A DNA stretch of 64,000 nucleotides, from contig NZ_JACJQJ010000028.1 in the NCBI RefSeq assembly GCF_014696615.1, forward strand, positions 1 through 64,000, written 5' to 3'. A program made the position numbers and the translations under genes. This stretch comes from Nostoc linckia FACHB-104 (GTDB lineage: Bacteria; Cyanobacteriota; Cyanobacteriia; Cyanobacteriales; Nostocaceae). The notes under the pieces are model-generated. The model worked only from the letters and a program-made list of their open reading frames with translations, was not told the origin of the DNA and did no database searches. Of the stretch, positions 16,773-26,700 are shown piece by piece; within the stretch, counting starts at the first letter, position 1, and each line of letters starts with the position of its first letter.

Positions 16773-18878
16773 TTAAGCTGTCGCCGCTAAACCATTGTGT
16801 TTCAGCAAAGGCGCAGTACTGGGTTCACGTCCCCGGAAGGTTTTAAATACCTCCATTGGGTGCTTGCTACCACCCAGCGCCAGCACTGTATCCCGGTAGC
16901 GTCTACCTGTAGCTTTAATGGCAGATTCGTCTTCTAGTCCAGCTTCTTCAAAAGCAGCGAAAGCATCAGCACTCAAGACTTCTGCCCATTTGTAGCTGTA
17001 GTAACCTGCCGCATAACCACCACCGAAGATGTGCCCAAACGCACATAAGAAAGCATCTTCTGGTAATGGGGGTATAACGGTGGTAGTTTTGGCTATGCGC
17101 TGGCGGACATCGGCGGGAGTTTCCGCGCCACCAGGACGATAGCGAGAGTGTAATTCTAAATCTACACTGCTAAAGTGGAGTTGCCGCAACATCCCGCTAC
17201 CACTCATATAATTGCGGGCTGCGATCAGCTTTTGGTAATAATGCTCTGGTAGCGGTTCACCTGTTTGATAATGCTTCGCCATACCAAACAAGGTGGGGCG
17301 TTCGTAGCACCAGTTTTCCATAAATTGGCTGGGTAGTTCGACTGCATCCCACTCGACGTTATTTATACCAGCCGCACCTGTATAATCTACCTTGGTGAGC
17401 ATATGTTGTAAACCATGCCCAAACTCGTGGAATAAAGTTTCCACTTCATTGAATGTCATTAAGCTGGGCTTGCCATCAATGGGGGGAGTTTGATTACAAA
17501 CTAAATATGCTACAGGTAGGCGAACACTGCTGCTACCATTTTCACTGGTTTTACCACGATTAATGCAGACATCCATCCACGCACCACCGCGCTTTTCAGC
17601 GGGGCGGCTATAGGGATCTAAATAGAAGTAGGCTATGGGCGCGCCTGTTTCATCTGCTATTTGGAAATAACGCACATCCTCATGCCATACTGGGGCTTGA
17701 CCATCGGCAGGGGTGACGGTAACGCCAAATAAGCGATTAACTAAGCCAAATAAGCCATCGAGGACTTGGGGAAGGGGGAAGTAAGGGCGTAATTCTTCCG
17801 CAGTAAAGGAGAATTTTTCTTCTCGCTGACGTTCCGCCCAAAAGCTCATATCCCAGTGTTTTAAATCTTCCGCTTCTTTTGCGCCTTTGGAGGCTGCAAA
17901 GGCTTTGAGTTCTGCTAAATCTTTAATGGCTGCATCATAACTAACACGACGTAGTTCTTCTAACAGCGCTTCCACGGCTTCGACATTAGGAGCCATTTTA
18001 CTAGCTAGGCTCAATTCAGCAAAGTTTTTAAAGCCTAGTAACCCGGCTAATTCTTGGCGTAATTCTAATATGCGGTCAATTAGAGGATTATTATCTAACT
18101 CGCCGGATGCAGCACGACTAATAAAAGCTTTGTACAGATGTTCGCGCAAATCCTGGCGGGTGCTGTGCTGCATGAAGGGGCCGTAACTGGGGAAATCTAG
18201 GGTGATACGCCAGGGGCCGTTTTCTGGTGTGGCATTTTCTTCCCCAGCAGCACGGGCAGCTTGGGCTGCTAAACTGAGTAAGCTTTGGGGTAAGCCGTCA
18301 ATTTCTTCTTTAGTGGTGAGGGTGATACTAAAGGCTTTGGTAGCATCGAGTACATGGTTAGAGAACTTACTCGAAAGTTCTGCTAACTCCATTTGGATGG
18401 CGTTGAAACGTTCCCTTGCTTCTCCTTCTAAGCCCACACCAGAAAGTTCCGCATCCCGAATTGCAGCTTCCACAATTCTTTGCTGTGCTGATTCCAAGCT
18501 GTTCCAAGCATCACTCGCACGGAGAGCCTTAAAAGCATTGTAGAGAGGTTGGCTTTGACCCAGCTTGGTGATAAATTGCACCACATCTGGTTGCACTGCT
18601 TCATGAGCTTCCCGTAGTTCTGGGCTATTCTTGACACCCATTAAATGGTTGACTATACCCCAACTCCAAGACAGCTTGTCTGAGAGTTTGTCTAAGGGTT
18701 CTACTAAACCACTCCAAGTAGGCTGGACATTCTTTTCTAAAGCAGTAAGTTCGGAATCCAGTTCTGTTAACAGTTCCTTGAAGGCTGGGATTACTTGCTC
18801 CGCTTTAATTTCCCCAAAGGGAGGTAAGCCAGCGCCCTTGAGTAGGGGGTTCTGAGAAAGAGTAGCACTTTGAGTCAT
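16773..18878 (-). CDS. prlC: M3-family oligopeptidase (oligopeptidase A-like)
   Basis: A cytoplasmic zinc metallopeptidase of about 701 residues that degrades short peptides, including cleaved signal peptides. The zinc motif is HEFGH in VETLFHEFGHGLQHML, with the third ligand region NVEWDAVELPSQFMENW. The family signatures GYYSYKWAEVLSADAF and GGSKHPMEVFKTFRGREP are near the C-terminus. Length fits OpdA. ATG 18878 (MTQSATLSQNPLL) is preferred over an upstream TTG at 18911. It is a single gene, separated from desC by about 190 bases containing HIP1 sites. Confidence 0.93.
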   Translation of the reverse strand: MTQSATLSQNPLLKGAGLPPFGEIKAEQVIPAFKELLTELDSELTALEKNVQPTWSGLVEPLDKLSDKLSWSWGIVNHLMGVKNSPELREAHEAVQPDVVQFITKLGQSQPLYNAFKALRASDAWNSLESAQQRIVEAAIRDAELSGVGLEGEARERFNAIQMELAELSSKFSNHVLDATKAFSITLTTKEEIDGLPQSLLSLAAQAARAAGEENATPENGPWRITLDFPSYGPFMQHSTRQDLREHLYKAFISRAASGELDNNPLIDRILELRQELAGLLGFKNFAELSLASKMAPNVEAVEALLEELRRVSYDAAIKDLAELKAFAASKGAKEAEDLKHWDMSFWAERQREEKFSFTAEELRPYFPLPQVLDGLFGLVNRLFGVTVTPADGQAPVWHEDVRYFQIADETGAPIAYFYLDPYSRPAEKRGGAWMDVCINRGKTSENGSSSVRLPVAYLVCNQTPPIDGKPSLMTFNEVETLFHEFGHGLQHMLTKVDYTGAAGINNVEWDAVELPSQFMENWCYERPTLFGMAKHYQTGEPLPEHYYQKLIAARNYMSGSGMLRQLHFSSVDLELHSRYRPGGAETPADVRQRIAKTTTVIPPLPEDAFLCAFGHIFGGGYAAGYYSYKWAEVLSADAFAAFEEAGLEDESAIKATGRRYRDTVLALGGSKHPMEVFKTFRGREPSTAPLLKHNGLAATA

Positions 18879-19065
18879 GGTTGTGTGTGAGATGCGATCG
18901 CTCTTGGTCAATTATGATTTTTGTTTATATTCTTCTAATGTAGCGATCGCAGTGCTTTTTCGCTGCACATTGGGTAATTGGGACTGCTTCTACCTTTGTT
19001 GATCAGAATTTGCCCACAGTGCGATCGCACTGTAGGCATGGTAGATGCATTAATTTGATAACAAT

Positions 19066-19923
19066 TTATACTTGTGTGGTGCTTTGAGCCGGAGGCATAA
19101 TTACTTTTTTAGCTAAACCTAATGTCTTGAGAAGATGGATACTCCACCAAGTAATATCAACTTCCCACCAAGAAAATCCTGATTTTGCTACATGGGGATA
19201 AGTATGATGGTTGTTATGCCAGCCTTCACCATATGTCACAATCGATACCCACCAAAGGTTGCGTGCGTCGTCAGTTGCATCGAAGGAACGATAACCCCAT
19301 TTGTGAGTTGCTGAGTTGACAAACCAAGTAGAATGCCAAAGCAATACTGAGCGCAGAAACATTCCATAGATAACAAAAGACCAACCACCCAAAGCATATA
19401 GCAAAATACCCAAAGGAATTTGCAATAACAAGAAGTAACGGTCTAACCAACGATAAAAGGGTTGACGCGCTAAATCGGGCGCATACTTTTGATAGACTTC
19501 GTAATCAAAAAACTCGTTACGGGGGTAGAAAATCCACAACATATGACTCCACCAAAACCCGCGTTTAGCAGAGTAGGGATCAAGATTGATATCTTCAGTA
19601 TGAGCATGATGTTGGCGGTGTCCACCCACCCAGAAAATCGGCCCACCTTGTAATGCTAAAGCACCAATGAGGGCGATCGCATATTCTAACCACTTCGGTA
19701 CTTGGAAGCTGCGATGGCTGAGTAGCCGATGATAGCCTAAACAAATCCCAATGCTTCCGAACAACCAGTGCAGAAACAGCATTGTACCTAATGCTGACCA
19801 GGAGAAAAACCAAGGAGCTAGTAAAGCTAAGGCATGATATGTGCCAAAGAATACTACGTTCGTCCAACTGAGGCGGAGCGACGTTTCTTGCTCAGGGGCG
19901 AACGCCAGCGATTTTGCAGCCAT
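19066..19923 (-). CDS. desC: Acyl-lipid Delta9 fatty acid desaturase
   Basis: A 285-residue membrane di-iron desaturase that introduces the first double bond into lipid-bound acyl chains. The three histidine boxes are visible: HRLLSHRSF (first), HRQHHAHTED (second) and HNNHHTYPH (third), with hydrophobic pairs between. ATG 19923 follows AGGA. It is divergent from the TetR-fusion regulator at 20135, with 211 bases between them that hold two palindromic operator-like sites. Regulation by that protein is a reasonable inference. Cold and light control is common for des genes but no specific element is visible. Confidence 0.93.
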   Translation of the reverse strand: MAAKSLAFAPEQETSLRLSWTNVVFFGTYHALALLAPWFFSWSALGTMLFLHWLFGSIGICLGYHRLLSHRSFQVPKWLEYAIALIGALALQGGPIFWVGGHRQHHAHTEDINLDPYSAKRGFWWSHMLWIFYPRNEFFDYEVYQKYAPDLARQPFYRWLDRYFLLLQIPLGILLYALGGWSFVIYGMFLRSVLLWHSTWFVNSATHKWGYRSFDATDDARNLWWVSIVTYGEGWHNNHHTYPHVAKSGFSWWEVDITWWSIHLLKTLGLAKKVIMPPAQSTTQV

Positions 19924-20059
19924 AAAAATTCCTGTTGATGAATGATGAAGCGATCTGCTGTGTCACGGATGTACTCTTGCATTGGGTGTATTTGGCTATT
20001 ACACTTCACAACCTACAAGGAATCTACCCGTTCTGTATCAAGGTGTTACAGTAAAGTAG

Positions 20060-20076
20060 AGCAAGTATCACTTACA
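20060..20076. promoter_or_regulatory. Operator-like imperfect palindrome, site 1
   Basis: AGCAAGTATCACTTACA matches site 2 at 13 of 17 positions. It lies 47 bases from site 2, in the divergent desC / TetR-fusion intergenic region. Confidence 0.5.
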
Positions 20077-20106
20077 TTTGTTATCCTAACAACTCTGAAA
20101 ATTATA

Positions 20107-20123
20107 TGCAAGTAGTACTTGCA
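20107..20123. promoter_or_regulatory. Operator-like perfect palindrome, site 2
   Basis: TGCAAGTAGTACTTGCA has two 8-base arms around one central base. It lies 11 bases before the regulator start codon, a common position for TetR-family autorepression. Confidence 0.6.
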
Positions 20124-20134
20124 TTAGTGCTTTT

Positions 20135-21364
20135 ATGGCATCTCCCACCCATTCAGCTCGTCAACGTCTGATCCAAGCAGCACTGGAACTATTTACTGCT
20201 CAAGGAGTCAGCGGTACGACAACTCGCCAAATTGCAGAAAAGGCAGAAGTGAACGAAGTCACCTTATTTCGGCATTTTGGTAATAAGCATGGACTACTGT
20301 TAGCGGTTTTAGAAGAATCTGCTGTGTTCAAAACTTTAGGGGAATCTTTGGTGCGCCGGGCTAGTCCCCCTGGTAGTGTCTATCAAGCCCTAAAGGACTA
20401 TGCAAGTGATAACTTGCTTGCATTAGAACGAGTACCAGAGTTAGTCAGATCTGTTGTTGGTGAAGCTGACCAATACCCCGCAGAAAATCGCCGCGCCTTG
20501 GGGAAGGGGTTAACAGAAGCTAACCGCTATGTAGCCCAGTATTTAGCTACGGTAATTCAGCAAGGACATTTAAATACCTATCTGCCGGCAGAAAAATTAG
20601 CTAGTATGCTGAATGGAATGCTTTTGGGATATGCCGTCATTGAATTTACTAGCGAATTTCATGAACTTTGGGAAGACAGAGATGATTTTTTAGAAACATT
20701 GGTAGAGTTATTTTTACGTGGTGCAATGTCACCTTCACTAGAATCAGCAATCAATCAGTCAACAGAAATTAGCATAACTACAGAGGTAGCTGATTTACCT
20801 GCTAGTTTAGTGCACGAAACATTCCGCCAAGCCAGGAAAGCGGGAATCCAAGATTATGCCTTAGCCTATGTCTTATTTGGTGCTGGCTTATCTGCCAAAG
20901 AAATAGTTAACTTACAGCGATCGCATCAAATTTATGACGATCAAGGGCACTTTTTACAAATTACGACTCCGGGATTAGTCCGCCAAGTACCTGTAAATCA
21001 GTGGATTATGGGCAAACATTATGGCTCCTATACAAACAATCCCTTAATTAAATGGCTGAAAAGTCGTAAAGACAGTCAAACAGCTATGTTTCTTAATAAT
21101 CTAGGAGAACCAATCTCCGATGCAGAAATTCACAATAGCTGGCAAACTTGGACTCAAGGAATGTTAACACCCCAAGGACAAGCCCCAGTCATCGCCCAAG
21201 CACAACATACCTGGCGCGTAGAAATGTTAATGCGAGGAATGACTTTAGAAAATTTGAGCATTCTCACAGGTTGCGATCGCACTCAACTGCAACCTTATGC
21301 ACGCAGATCCCGAGAAAAAGCCGCACTAGAACAAGCTACAAGATTAGATCATAAACCGATATAA
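20135..21364 (+). CDS. TetR-family regulator fused to a tyrosine-recombinase-like domain
   Basis: A 409-residue fusion. Residues about 8-60 form a TetR DNA-binding domain (LIQAALELFTAQGVSGTTTR, then VNEVTLFRHFGNKHGLL), followed by a helical ligand/dimerisation region to about 215. Residues about 225-395 resemble the catalytic domain of tyrosine recombinases: LAYVLFGAGLSAKEIVNL (box I, with Ser253 where Arg is expected), His358 and Arg361 in QHTWRVEMLMRG, LTGC where LGH is usual, and Tyr388 in QPYARR. With box I Arg missing, strand transfer is doubtful. The start is ATG 20135. It is divergent from desC and may regulate it and itself through the palindromes between them. Confidence 0.8.
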   Translation: MASPTHSARQRLIQAALELFTAQGVSGTTTRQIAEKAEVNEVTLFRHFGNKHGLLLAVLEESAVFKTLGESLVRRASPPGSVYQALKDYASDNLLALERVPELVRSVVGEADQYPAENRRALGKGLTEANRYVAQYLATVIQQGHLNTYLPAEKLASMLNGMLLGYAVIEFTSEFHELWEDRDDFLETLVELFLRGAMSPSLESAINQSTEISITTEVADLPASLVHETFRQARKAGIQDYALAYVLFGAGLSAKEIVNLQRSHQIYDDQGHFLQITTPGLVRQVPVNQWIMGKHYGSYTNNPLIKWLKSRKDSQTAMFLNNLGEPISDAEIHNSWQTWTQGMLTPQGQAPVIAQAQHTWRVEMLMRGMTLENLSILTGCDRTQLQPYARRSREKAALEQATRLDHKPI

Positions 21365-21540
21365 GGGTTTGTCATTTGTCATTTGTCATTTGTCATTGGT
21401 AATTTTTCCTCCTCTGCTCCCCTGCTTCCTCTGCTTCCTCTGCTCCCCTGCTCTCTTCCTACTCATCCCCTTCATCTCCCCACTCTCCAATCCCAAATCC
21501 CCATTAAGATAAAAAAACATCCGCCTACTGAATACTCACC
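21365..21540. repeat. STRR arrays upstream of the GTPase gene
   Basis: TTTGTCA heptamers (about 21369-21396) are followed by CTGCTTCCT/CTCCCCTG units (about 21410-21460). No promoter could be singled out. Confidence 0.75.
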
Positions 21541-23094
21541 ATGCCTCTCTCGCGCATAGTAACGCTGATTGTTGGTTTGATAGTGATTTTGGGGTTAAGC
21601 CTGTGGCTGATTGATTCCCTGTCACGCCTTTACTGGCAGTTGTCTTATTCGCCACTGCTGGGCAATTTGCTGTTGCTGTTATTAATTGTGCTGATCGCCG
21701 GATTAGTTGCGGCTTTTGTTTATTATGTACTGGTGCTGCAAGCAGGGGAAAAACGTTCTCGCCGCCAGCGCCCACGTGTGACTCCAGCGCAAATCCCCGC
21801 AGCTAAATCTGATGCAGCTTCTTCCACGTTACAAGCTGTGCGCCAGCAGGTGGCGCAAATTCAAGATGAGGTCACAAGACAAGCTTTACTTAGTCGATCG
21901 CGGGAGATTGAAGTCAATTTAGCGCGGGGTGAAATCCAAGTAGTAGTATTCGGTACGGGAAGCGCTGGTAAAACTTCCTTAGTAAATGCCATTATGGGGC
22001 GCATGGTGGGACAGGTGAATGCACCAATGGGTACTACCCAAGTAGGAGAAACCTATTGTTTGCGGTTGAAGGGTTTGGAACGCAAAATTTTAATTACCGA
22101 TACCCCAGGGATTTTAGAAGCAGGAGTTGCAGGGACAGAACGGGAACAACTAGCAAGGGCCTTAGCAACAGAAGCTGATTTATTATTGTTTGTTGTCGAT
22201 AATGATTTACGGCGATCGGAATATGAACCTCTTAAAGGTTTAGCGGAAATTGGTAAGCGATCGCTGTTAATTCTCAACAAAACAGATTTATATACAGACG
22301 AGAATAAGGAAGCTATTTTGGCACGTTTGCGTCAACGAGTGCGGGGATTTATTGCCCCTAACGATGTCGTAGCGATCGCGGCTAATCCCCAAACAGCCCA
22401 ATTAGAAACTGGTGAAATCTTCCAGCCAGAACCAGATATTGTACCTTTGCTGCGGCGGATGGCAGCAATTTTAAGGGCTGAGGGTGAAGATTTAGTAGCA
22501 GATAATATTCTCTTGCAATCTCTGCGATTAGGAGAAGAAGCACGAAAACTCATCGATGCTCAACGTCGTCGCCAAGCTGATAAAATCGTGGAGCGGTTTC
22601 AGTGGATTGGTGCTGGTGTGGTATCAGTTACCCCTTTACCAGTGGTAGATTTACTAGCAACTGCGGCTGTAAATGCCCAAATGGTCGTAGAAATCGGTAG
22701 AATCTACGGTTGTGAATTGAACATGGAACGGGGGCGAGAATTAGCCCTATCTTTAGCTAAAACTTTAGCGAGTTTAGGAATTGTCAAAGGTGCTATTCAA
22801 CTACTTTCTACAGCTTTGCAAACTAACCCAGCTACTTTTATTGTTGGTAGAGCAATTCAAGGGGTAACAGCAGCTTATTTAACCAGAATTGCCGGCAAAA
22901 GTTTTATTGAATATTTTCGTCACGATCAAGATTGGGGCGATGGTGGAATGACAGAAGTTGTGCAGCGACAGTTTCAAATGAATCGCCGCGATGAATTTAT
23001 TAAGGCTTTTGTCCAAGAAGCGATCGCACGAGTAGTCAAACCTTTAACCGATAAATCGGAAGTTCCTGAAGAAGTAAATGAGGAGCAAAGTTAA
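21541..23094 (+). CDS. Membrane-associated Era-like GTPase with DUF697 domain
   Basis: A 517-residue protein. Two N-terminal transmembrane segments (about 6-26 and 38-62) precede a GTPase domain (about 125-290) with G1 GTGSAGKTS, G3 DTPG and G4 NKTD, then a C-terminal DUF697-type hydrophobic region (VTPLPVVDLLATAAVNAQMV, about 360-470). Related cyanobacterial proteins are widespread and their role is unclear; membrane remodelling or transport has been proposed for similar GTPases. The start is ATG 21541. The stop codon overlaps the target duplication of MITE D. No operon partner is evident. Confidence 0.85.
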   Translation: MPLSRIVTLIVGLIVILGLSLWLIDSLSRLYWQLSYSPLLGNLLLLLLIVLIAGLVAAFVYYVLVLQAGEKRSRRQRPRVTPAQIPAAKSDAASSTLQAVRQQVAQIQDEVTRQALLSRSREIEVNLARGEIQVVVFGTGSAGKTSLVNAIMGRMVGQVNAPMGTTQVGETYCLRLKGLERKILITDTPGILEAGVAGTEREQLARALATEADLLLFVVDNDLRRSEYEPLKGLAEIGKRSLLILNKTDLYTDENKEAILARLRQRVRGFIAPNDVVAIAANPQTAQLETGEIFQPEPDIVPLLRRMAAILRAEGEDLVADNILLQSLRLGEEARKLIDAQRRRQADKIVERFQWIGAGVVSVTPLPVVDLLATAAVNAQMVVEIGRIYGCELNMERGRELALSLAKTLASLGIVKGAIQLLSTALQTNPATFIVGRAIQGVTAAYLTRIAGKSFIEYFRHDQDWGDGGMTEVVQRQFQMNRRDEFIKAFVQEAIARVVKPLTDKSEVPEEVNEEQS

Positions 23095-23102
23095 TAGGGA
23101 AG

Positions 23103-23228
23103 CAATACTTGTCGGTTAAGGGCAAAAGGGGAAAGGGAAAAGGGGCAAGAAAAAACCTTTAACCCTTACCCTTTCACCTTTTCCCCAAACTAAATTCCGA
23201 GTTGAAAATCCTTAACCGAGCAGTATTG
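23103..23228. mobile_element. MITE D, copy 1 (126 bp, exact 10-bp target duplication)
   Basis: The ends are CAATACTTGTCGGTTAAGG and CCTTAACCGAGCAGTATTG (two mismatches in 19). The 10-bp duplication AATAGGGAAG lies at 23093-23102 and 23229-23238. The interior is a long G-rich/C-rich hairpin (AAGGGGAAAGGG with CCTTTCACCTTTTCCCC). The left duplication includes the last two bases of the GTPase stop codon. A second, truncated copy is at 55065. Confidence 0.9.
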
Positions 23229-23238
23229 AATAGGGAAG

Positions 23239-23343
23239 TAATACCATTTCTTTAAATTTAAGCTACAGATAATTCTCCCCCTGCTCCCTGCCCCCTGCCC
23301 CCCTGCTGCCTATGTGTAGCGATATTTTGGAGAATTGGTATAA
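23239..23343. mobile_element. MITE E (105 bp)
   Basis: The inverted ends TAATACCATTTCT and AGAATTGGTATAA enclose CTCCCTGC-type repeats. It abuts the right target duplication of MITE D, so two elements lie side by side. Confidence 0.6.
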
Positions 23344-23779
23344 TCTCCCCTGACGCTGGGATTGTTTCTCTACAATTCGTTTCGGTCGCAATGACATTAT
23401 CGGCGTTGCGTAAGTCCTAAGTATTTTGCATCTCCCTTGTGATTTGGGAAAAGGGGAAGGGGTAAGGGTGAATTAAATCCTTTCCCCCTTTTCCCTTTCC
23501 CCCTTAACCAAACTTGATTGGAACAGATGTAGAAGCTAAAAACTTGTATTGCCACAAATCCGGACAAATACTCAAGCATTCGCGTAGATTGCGACTGCAT
23601 GATCGAAAGTATCATCCTTTGGCTTTGGTGTTAGATAGGGGAATTGAGATGGGGAATGGATAGTTGGGTCATGAGTAATTGGTCATGGAAATTTCTCCCT
23701 CATCCCCCTTATCCCCCTCATCCCCCTCATCTCCCCCATCCCTAGCCCCCAATCCCCAATCCCCAATCCCCCATTCCTT
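23344..23779. repeat. Repeat-filled spacer before the HNOBA kinase
   Basis: It holds a half palindrome (GGTCGCAATGAC), a solo MITE B end (23406-23418), G-rich/C-rich hairpin arms (about 23445-23515), and CATCCCCCT and CCCAATC repeats up to 23775. I see no convincing gene or promoter. Confidence 0.6.
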
Positions 23780-26700
23780 ATGACAAATGATCGGGCTACC
23801 GGGTTAAGACAATTCAGCCTTACCCCCGACCAATTTACGACATTGTTTCCTTTTCATCTGGTGATCGATAGAGAGATGAAGATTGTCCAGGTAGGTGAGG
23901 TAATTCAACGTATTCTGGAACCGATCGCGATCGCGAATACTTACCTAGAAGATCATTTCCAAGTTACTCGCCTCAGGTGTTCAGAGCGATCGCTGTTTCT
24001 GTTAGAATCCCATGAACATAAAATCCATCTCAAAGGGGAGATGGTATATATGAAAGCATCCGATCAGCTGCTGTTTCATGGTTATCCCCAAATGAGGGAT
24101 ATTGCTGATCTGCAAAAGCTCAATTTGCAGGTCAATGATTTTCCTGTATATAACTCTATTGCTGATGATTTTTTCACATTGCAGAACCAAAATACAGTCT
24201 TCAATGATGTTAAAAAAAATACAGAAAACCTCACACATCAGCAAGCCGAATTAGAAGCCACAGCCGCCAGATTAAGAACGCTGATAGAAAGTTTAGATTT
24301 TGGTGTTTTGATAGAAGACGAAAATCAAAAGATTTTATTAGTAAATCAGCAATTGTGCGATCAGTTTCAACTTGCTGTGCCACCATCAGCTTTAGAAGGT
24401 TTAGACTGTCGCCAAGCATCTGAAAATTGTAAGCAACTGTTTGCTGAACCAGAAAAATTTGTGCAGGACTTAGATGAGGTTCATCACCAAAAGAAAGTAG
24501 TTGTGCATCAAGAATGGCAACTTCAAGATGGACGAACTATTGCCCAAGATTATGTCCCGATTGTGGTTGAGCAAAAATTTTATGGTCATCTGTGGAAATA
24601 TCGCGATATCACTTTAGAGAAGCAATCACAAAATGCTCTCCAACTGAGTGAAGAACGGTTACAGCTGGCGTTGGATGCTGTAGAAGAAGGGCTATGGGAT
24701 TGGAATTTAAGGACTGGAGAAGTATATCGTAGCCCGCGTTGGTTTTCTATACTGGGTTATGCCCCAGAAGAAATAGAAAGCGATATTAAAGCTAAAAATC
24801 CCTTAATCCATCCAGAGGATCTACCCTTAATGCGACAAAAACTGATCGCCCATTTCCGGGGTGAAACTCCTGTTTATGAAGCAGAACTACGTTTACTCGC
24901 TAAATCTGGAGAATGGAAGTGGATTTTGGATCGGGGTAAGTTGGTGCGTCACAATTCCCAAGGAAAACCCTTGAGAATGGTAGGAACACATTTAGATATT
25001 ACCAAGCACAAGCACTCAGCAGCAGCCCTACAACAGCAATATCAACGTGCTATGTTGCTCCAGCAAATTACAGAAGAAATTCGTCAGTCTTTGCAAGCGC
25101 CGCAAATTTTGCAAACAACAGTCACACAAGTACAGCGGATTTTGCAGAGCGATCGCGTCATTATCTGCCAAATTCACCCGGATGGTTCAGGCAAAGTTAT
25201 TCAAGAAGCTGTAGTTCCGGGATGGTTGGTAACTTTTGGTCGCGATATTTACGATCCCTGTCTGAAAGATAGATACCTAAACTTGTATCGTCAGGGTAAG
25301 ACGACGATGATTGCTGATTTGGAGGAAGCTGCATTAGAGCCTTGCTACGTAGAAATTTTACAGCAATTTCAGGTAAAAGCTAATTTGGTCGTACCGATTC
25401 GGGTACGAGAAAATTTGTGGGGGTTACTTATTGTCCATCAATGCGATCGCCCCAGACAATGGACGCAATGGGAAGTAGATCTGCTCAAATATCTTGCCGA
25501 TCAAATGGGTATTGCTCTCACCCAAGCTCAATTACTGGCGCAGGAAACTCATCAAGCCTCTCTCTTAGCACAGCAGAATGAACAGCTAAATTTTGCCAAG
25601 CAAGCCGCAGAAGCCGCGAATATCGCTAAGGGTAATTTCCTCGCTACCATGAGCCACGAAATTCGTACCCCCATGAATGCGATTATCGGTATGACAGGAC
25701 TGCTTTTAGATACGCCTTTGCAGCCAGAGCAACTGGATTTTGTAGAAACCATCCGCAACAGTGGTGATGCATTATTAACAATCATCAATGATATTTTGGA
25801 CTTTTCTAAAATCGAGTCTGGCAAGCTGGATCTGGAAGAACAACCCTTTGACTTGCGGGTATGTATAGAGGAAGCCTTAGATTTATTGTCTCCCCAGGCG
25901 GCTTCCAAAGGGATTGAATTGATGTATCAATTGGATTCAGACATCCCGACGCAAATTATTGGTGATATTACCCGCCTGCGCCAAATTCTCTGGAATTTGC
26001 TCAGTAATGCCGTGAAATTTACCAATGAAGGGGAAATAGTTGTGGTGATCGCCGCCCAACCATCAGTCCTCCAACGGGGAACCACACCCACAGAACCGCA
26101 AATCTACGAGTTTCAATTTGCAGTGAGAGATACAGGTATTGGTATCCCCCGCGATCGCCTAGATCGATTGTTCAAGCCTTTTAGCCAGGTTGATGCTTCC
26201 ATGACTAGACGTTATGGCGGTACAGGATTGGGGTTAGCCATCAGCACCCGTCTGTGCGAGTTGATGGGCGGGAGAATGTGGGTAGAAAGTGAAGTAGGTA
26301 GAGGTTCTACCTTCTATTTCAATCTGACATTATTAGTTGATCCATTTAGTATTAATAGCACCATAATTTTTGATCTCAATTTACGCGGTCAAAAATTACT
26401 TTTGGTTGCTGCTAATGCCAATTTAAGAAAATGCTTAACTTCCCAACTTGAGACCTTGGGGCTATATGTCCAAGCTGTAGAATCGAATGTGGCAGCTCTG
26501 CACTGGATACGTCAACAAACTACTTTTGACTTAGCTGTATTAGATATCGATAGCCCGCAGATCAATGTTCTCAACTTAACATCTCAAATCCGCGCCATAC
26601 CCAGACATCGACATTTACCTTTAGTCATGCTGAGTTCCAAAGGAAAGCAAACTCTAGAGGTAAAACAGATGGCGGCTGAGTTTCATGCCTATTTACACAA

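Noticed and set aside
20135..21364. Active integrase and a mobile island at this locus
   Set aside because: The box I arginine is missing, the domain is fused to TetR, and there is no tRNA, attachment-site repeat or cargo around it.
23397..23615. Small frame in the spacer before the HNOBA kinase
   Set aside because: It runs through G/A-rich repeat sequence and a MITE end; the composition is that of repeats, not protein.
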